Made by a program: the position numbers and the translations under genes
The notes under the pieces: generated by a model
Seen by the model: only the letters and a program-made list of their open reading frames with translations
Told to the model about the DNA's origin: nothing
The model's database searches: none
Part shown: positions 5,209 through 5,486 of the stretch, piece by piece
Layout: each line of letters opens with the position of its first letter
Position numbering within the stretch: the first letter of the stretch is position 1
NCBI GenBank assembly: GCA_023424865.1
Contig: JAFADM010000099.1
Location: 1-5,486, forward strand
Direction of reading: 5' to 3'
Source of the DNA: Bacillota bacterium
Lineage (GTDB): Bacteria > Bacillota_A > Clostridia > DSM-8532
DNA length: 5,486 nt

Positions 5209-5486
5209 TTAATCCAGGAAATCCTTAAGCTTTTTGCTTCTGCTGGGATGGCGGAGCTTTCTGAGCGCTTTGGCTTCTATCTGCCTTATGCGTTCACGGG
5301 TAACATTAAACTCCCTGCCCACTTCCTCAAGGGTACGGGCTCTGCCGTCATCAAGACCAAAGCGCAGCCTGAGCACCTTTTCCTCACGGGGAGTAAGTGT
5401 ATCCAGCACGTCAATGAGCTGTTCCTTCAACAGGGTAAACGCTGCCGATTCCGCAGGAGCGGGAGCATCGTCGTCAGGGATGAAAT
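5209..5486 (-). CDS. rpoD: RNA polymerase primary sigma factor RpoD (SigA), C-terminal part
   Basis: The last 91 residues of the housekeeping sigma factor, with the 5' part beyond the right edge. It begins with [13 protein letters not shown], the acidic linker between regions 3 and 4, then region 4.1 ([20 protein letters not shown]) and region 4.2 with the helix-turn-helix [20 protein letters not shown] that reads the -35 element, and ends SKKLKDFLD. All are diagnostic of group 1 sigma-70 factors rather than alternative ones. The stop TAA is at 5211-5209. The frame is open to the edge with no internal stop, and the real start lies outside the window. The gene ends in its own terminator, so it is not co-transcribed with the tad genes. 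The sequence is of the Firmicutes/Clostridia type by general resemblance. Confidence 0.97.
   Translation of the reverse strand, partial: FIPDDDAPAPAESAAFTLLKEQLIDVLDTLTPREEKVLRLRFGLDDGRARTLEEVGREFNVTRERIRQIEAKALRKLRHPSRSKKLKDFLD

Overview
The window carries a compact Tad (tight adherence, type IVc/Flp) pilus-assembly operon lying directly downstream of the 3' end of the housekeeping sigma factor gene rpoD. Every supported gene is on the minus strand, so gene order runs from high to low coordinates: rpoD (partial), terminator, promoter region, tadZ/cpaE, cpaF/tadA, tadB, tadC, tadE, and the first 52 codons of a further membrane-anchored gene cut by the left edge.

The organism is probably a low-to-mid GC Firmicute of the class Clostridia. 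This inference rests on the RpoD C-terminus (FIPDDD linker followed by a canonical sigma region 4), strong AGGAGG-type ribosome binding sites, a TTG start, the clostridial style of TadB/TadC and TadZ, and no outer-membrane secretin (RcpA/CpaC) in the visible part of the cluster. The species cannot be named from the sequence.

Region by region: 5209-5486 is the rpoD 3' end. At 5142-5196 is its near-perfect intrinsic terminator (20-bp stem, 7 U). At 4953-5141 is an intergenic stretch with a G8 tract, an imperfect inverted repeat and an AT-rich promoter region containing several short tandem repeats. From 4952 to 241 is a tightly packed operon: tadZ/cpaF overlap by ATGA, tadB starts at TTG inside the end of cpaF, tadC follows 21 nt later, and tadE starts 5 nt after tadC. 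A gap of 83 nt then precedes the partial gene, which has its own good ribosome binding site.

The genes should work together as follows. CpaF is the hexameric ATPase motor. TadB and TadC form the inner-membrane platform that CpaF acts on. TadZ is the localisation/hub protein. TadE is a prepilin-peptidase-processed minor pseudopilin, and the partial gene is probably another surface or pilus-associated component. The major pilin (Flp), the prepilin peptidase (TadV/CpaA) and CpaB are not in the window. The most unusual point is TadZ: the fold is recognisable, but both its receiver phospho-acceptor and its Walker A lysines are replaced. This is a recognisable system rather than an entirely new one.
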